A stretch of 22,181 nt of DNA from Thalassospiraceae bacterium (GTDB taxonomy: Bacteria > Pseudomonadota > Alphaproteobacteria > Rhodospirillales > Magnetovibrionaceae). Below the pieces are notes generated by a model. That model did no database searches, was not told the origin of the DNA, and saw only the letters and a list, made by a program, of their open reading frames with translations. The position numbers and the translations under genes are program-made. Below, one piece after another: positions 21,354 to 22,181 of the stretch; position 1 is the first letter of the stretch, and each line of letters starts with the position of its first letter. The stretch is from positions 1 through 22,181 of the forward strand of contig DAOWFT010000115.1 in the NCBI GenBank assembly GCA_030637845.1. Reading direction: 5' to 3'.

Positions 21354-22181
21354 TCAGGCGATTGAATGTTCGCTATCGCCGCCTGGTCCCGGTACCGAGA
21401 AGCCGTCCTGCGAATATTGCTTTAATTTATTTCTTAGTGTGCGAATTGAGATGCCAAGAATGGTGGCGGCATGTGTTCTGTTACCAAGGCAGTGGCTCAG
21501 GGTATTGATAATGAGGTCGCGCTCAACCTCGGCCACCGATCTGCCGACAAGGTCGGCACTACTGGCGGAAACATCTGCACCTTCGCTTGCATTGGCTTGA
21601 TTTTTGGCTTGGCCGGTGCTTTGCGGGCCCTCACCGGCAAGTATTGAGTTTTCATCAATTTCATCACCAGTGGTAAGCAGTACGGCGCGGTGAATTGCAT
21701 TTTCCAACTCGCGAACATTTCCCGGCCATGGGCATGAAAGCAGTTTATTTATTGCTTCCTTGGTTATTGGCTTGGCGGCGATGCCGTTGGCTTCTGAATA
21801 TTTAGCCGCAAAATGACGGGCCAGCGCCACTATATCGTCCGGCCTTTCGTTTAAGGCTGGGATATCAATGCTAATTACATTAAGGCGGAAATAAAGATCC
21901 TCGCGAAAGGTTCCTTTTGCCACTTCGTCTTCCATGTTGCGATTTGAGGTTGCGAGAATGCGAACATCGATTTTGACCGGCTTGTTGCTGCCGACACGAT
22001 CAATTTCACGTTCCTGAATTGCCCGGAGCAACTTGGCCTGTAGGCGCACATCCATTTCGCTTATTTCGTCGAGCAAAAGAGTGCCGCCGGAAGATTCTTC
22101 AAATTTGCCTATGCGCCTTGCTATGGCGCCGGTAAATGCCCCCTTTTCGTGTCCGAATAGTTCTGATTCAAGCAGGTTTTC
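21354..22181 (-). CDS. flbD: Sigma-54 dependent flagellar activator FlbD (partial, N-terminus beyond the window)
   Basis: The last 275 residues of an NtrC-type activator are visible; the frame stays open to the window edge. The AAA+ domain begins with ENLLESELFGHEKGAFTGA, which includes the sigma-54 contacting GAFTGA loop, followed by Walker B GGTLLLDEIS, the sensor I strand RILATSNR, the R-finger segment FREDLYFRLNV and sensor II WPGNVRELENAI. After an Ala/Gln-rich linker the C-terminal Fis-type helix-turn-helix (VERDLIINTLSHCLGNRTHA, then TILGISIRTLRNKL) ends in a short flexible tail. In alphaproteobacteria FlbD activates late flagellar sigma-54 promoters. Placement immediately upstream of flhA and the sigma-54 promoter at fliI support the name. 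The receiver domain and Walker A lie outside the window. Confidence 0.88.
   Translation of the reverse strand, partial: ENLLESELFGHEKGAFTGAIARRIGKFEESSGGTLLLDEISEMDVRLQAKLLRAIQEREIDRVGSNKPVKIDVRILATSNRNMEDEVAKGTFREDLYFRLNVISIDIPALNERPDDIVALARHFAAKYSEANGIAAKPITKEAINKLLSCPWPGNVRELENAIHRAVLLTTGDEIDENSILAGEGPQSTGQAKNQANASEGADVSASSADLVGRSVAEVERDLIINTLSHCLGNRTHAATILGISIRTLRNKLKQYSQDGFSVPGPGGDSEHSIA

Noticed and set aside
20560..21600. Long plus-strand open frame of 346 codons antisense to flhA and flbD
   Set aside because: It is the shadow of well-supported minus-strand genes, with no recognisable domain or start signal.

Overview
The window reads as chromosomal DNA of a flagellated alphaproteobacterium, most likely from the Rhodospirillales or a close relative. 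That is an inference from gene content: a CtrA regulator with its phospho-Asp at residue 51, a ChpT-type histidine phosphotransferase, FlbD, an alphaproteobacterial-style serC-serA pair, and chemotaxis and flagellar export genes packed around ctrA. Coding density is high. I see no rRNA, tRNA, insertion sequence, phage gene or CRISPR array, and no gene-free stretch longer than 300 bases.

Left part (1-6712): household and membrane genes. After the tail of an upstream gene comes a small DUF4870-like membrane protein (+), a convergent DUF2784-like membrane protein (-), and a divergent SLC13/TrkA-C type permease (+). The serC-serA operon for phosphorylated serine biosynthesis follows. Its leader can fold into mutually exclusive hairpins, and the last one buries the serC ribosome binding site. 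A secreted single-haem DUF3365/Tll0287-like protein closes this part.

Middle part (6919-12864, +): a signalling cluster of an unrecognised 128-residue helical protein, ChpT, a large hybrid CheA (Hpt, kinase, two CheW-like domains, receiver), a single-domain CheY-like receiver and CheB. No cheW, cheR or chemoreceptor gene is present. A bidirectional terminator separates cheB from ctrA, which is on the minus strand.

Right part (12943-22181): ctrA (-) and fliI-fliJ (+) diverge from a 296-bp intergenic region. It holds a CtrA half-site close to ctrA, a run of helically phased T-tracts, and a good sigma-54 promoter in front of fliI. Converging on fliIJ is a minus-strand run flbD (cut by the window edge) - flhA - flhG - fliK-like - queF-like. 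FlbD is a sigma-54 activator, so activator and candidate target promoter lie in one locus. The 131-residue last gene resembles the nitrile reductase QueF but lacks its catalytic cysteine segment; it is the least expected gene here.

Working picture (inference): ChpT and CtrA link cell-cycle or developmental control to motility, CheA/CheY/CheB steer the flagellum, and FliI/FliJ/FlhA/FlhG/FliK/FlbD build, place and regulate it.
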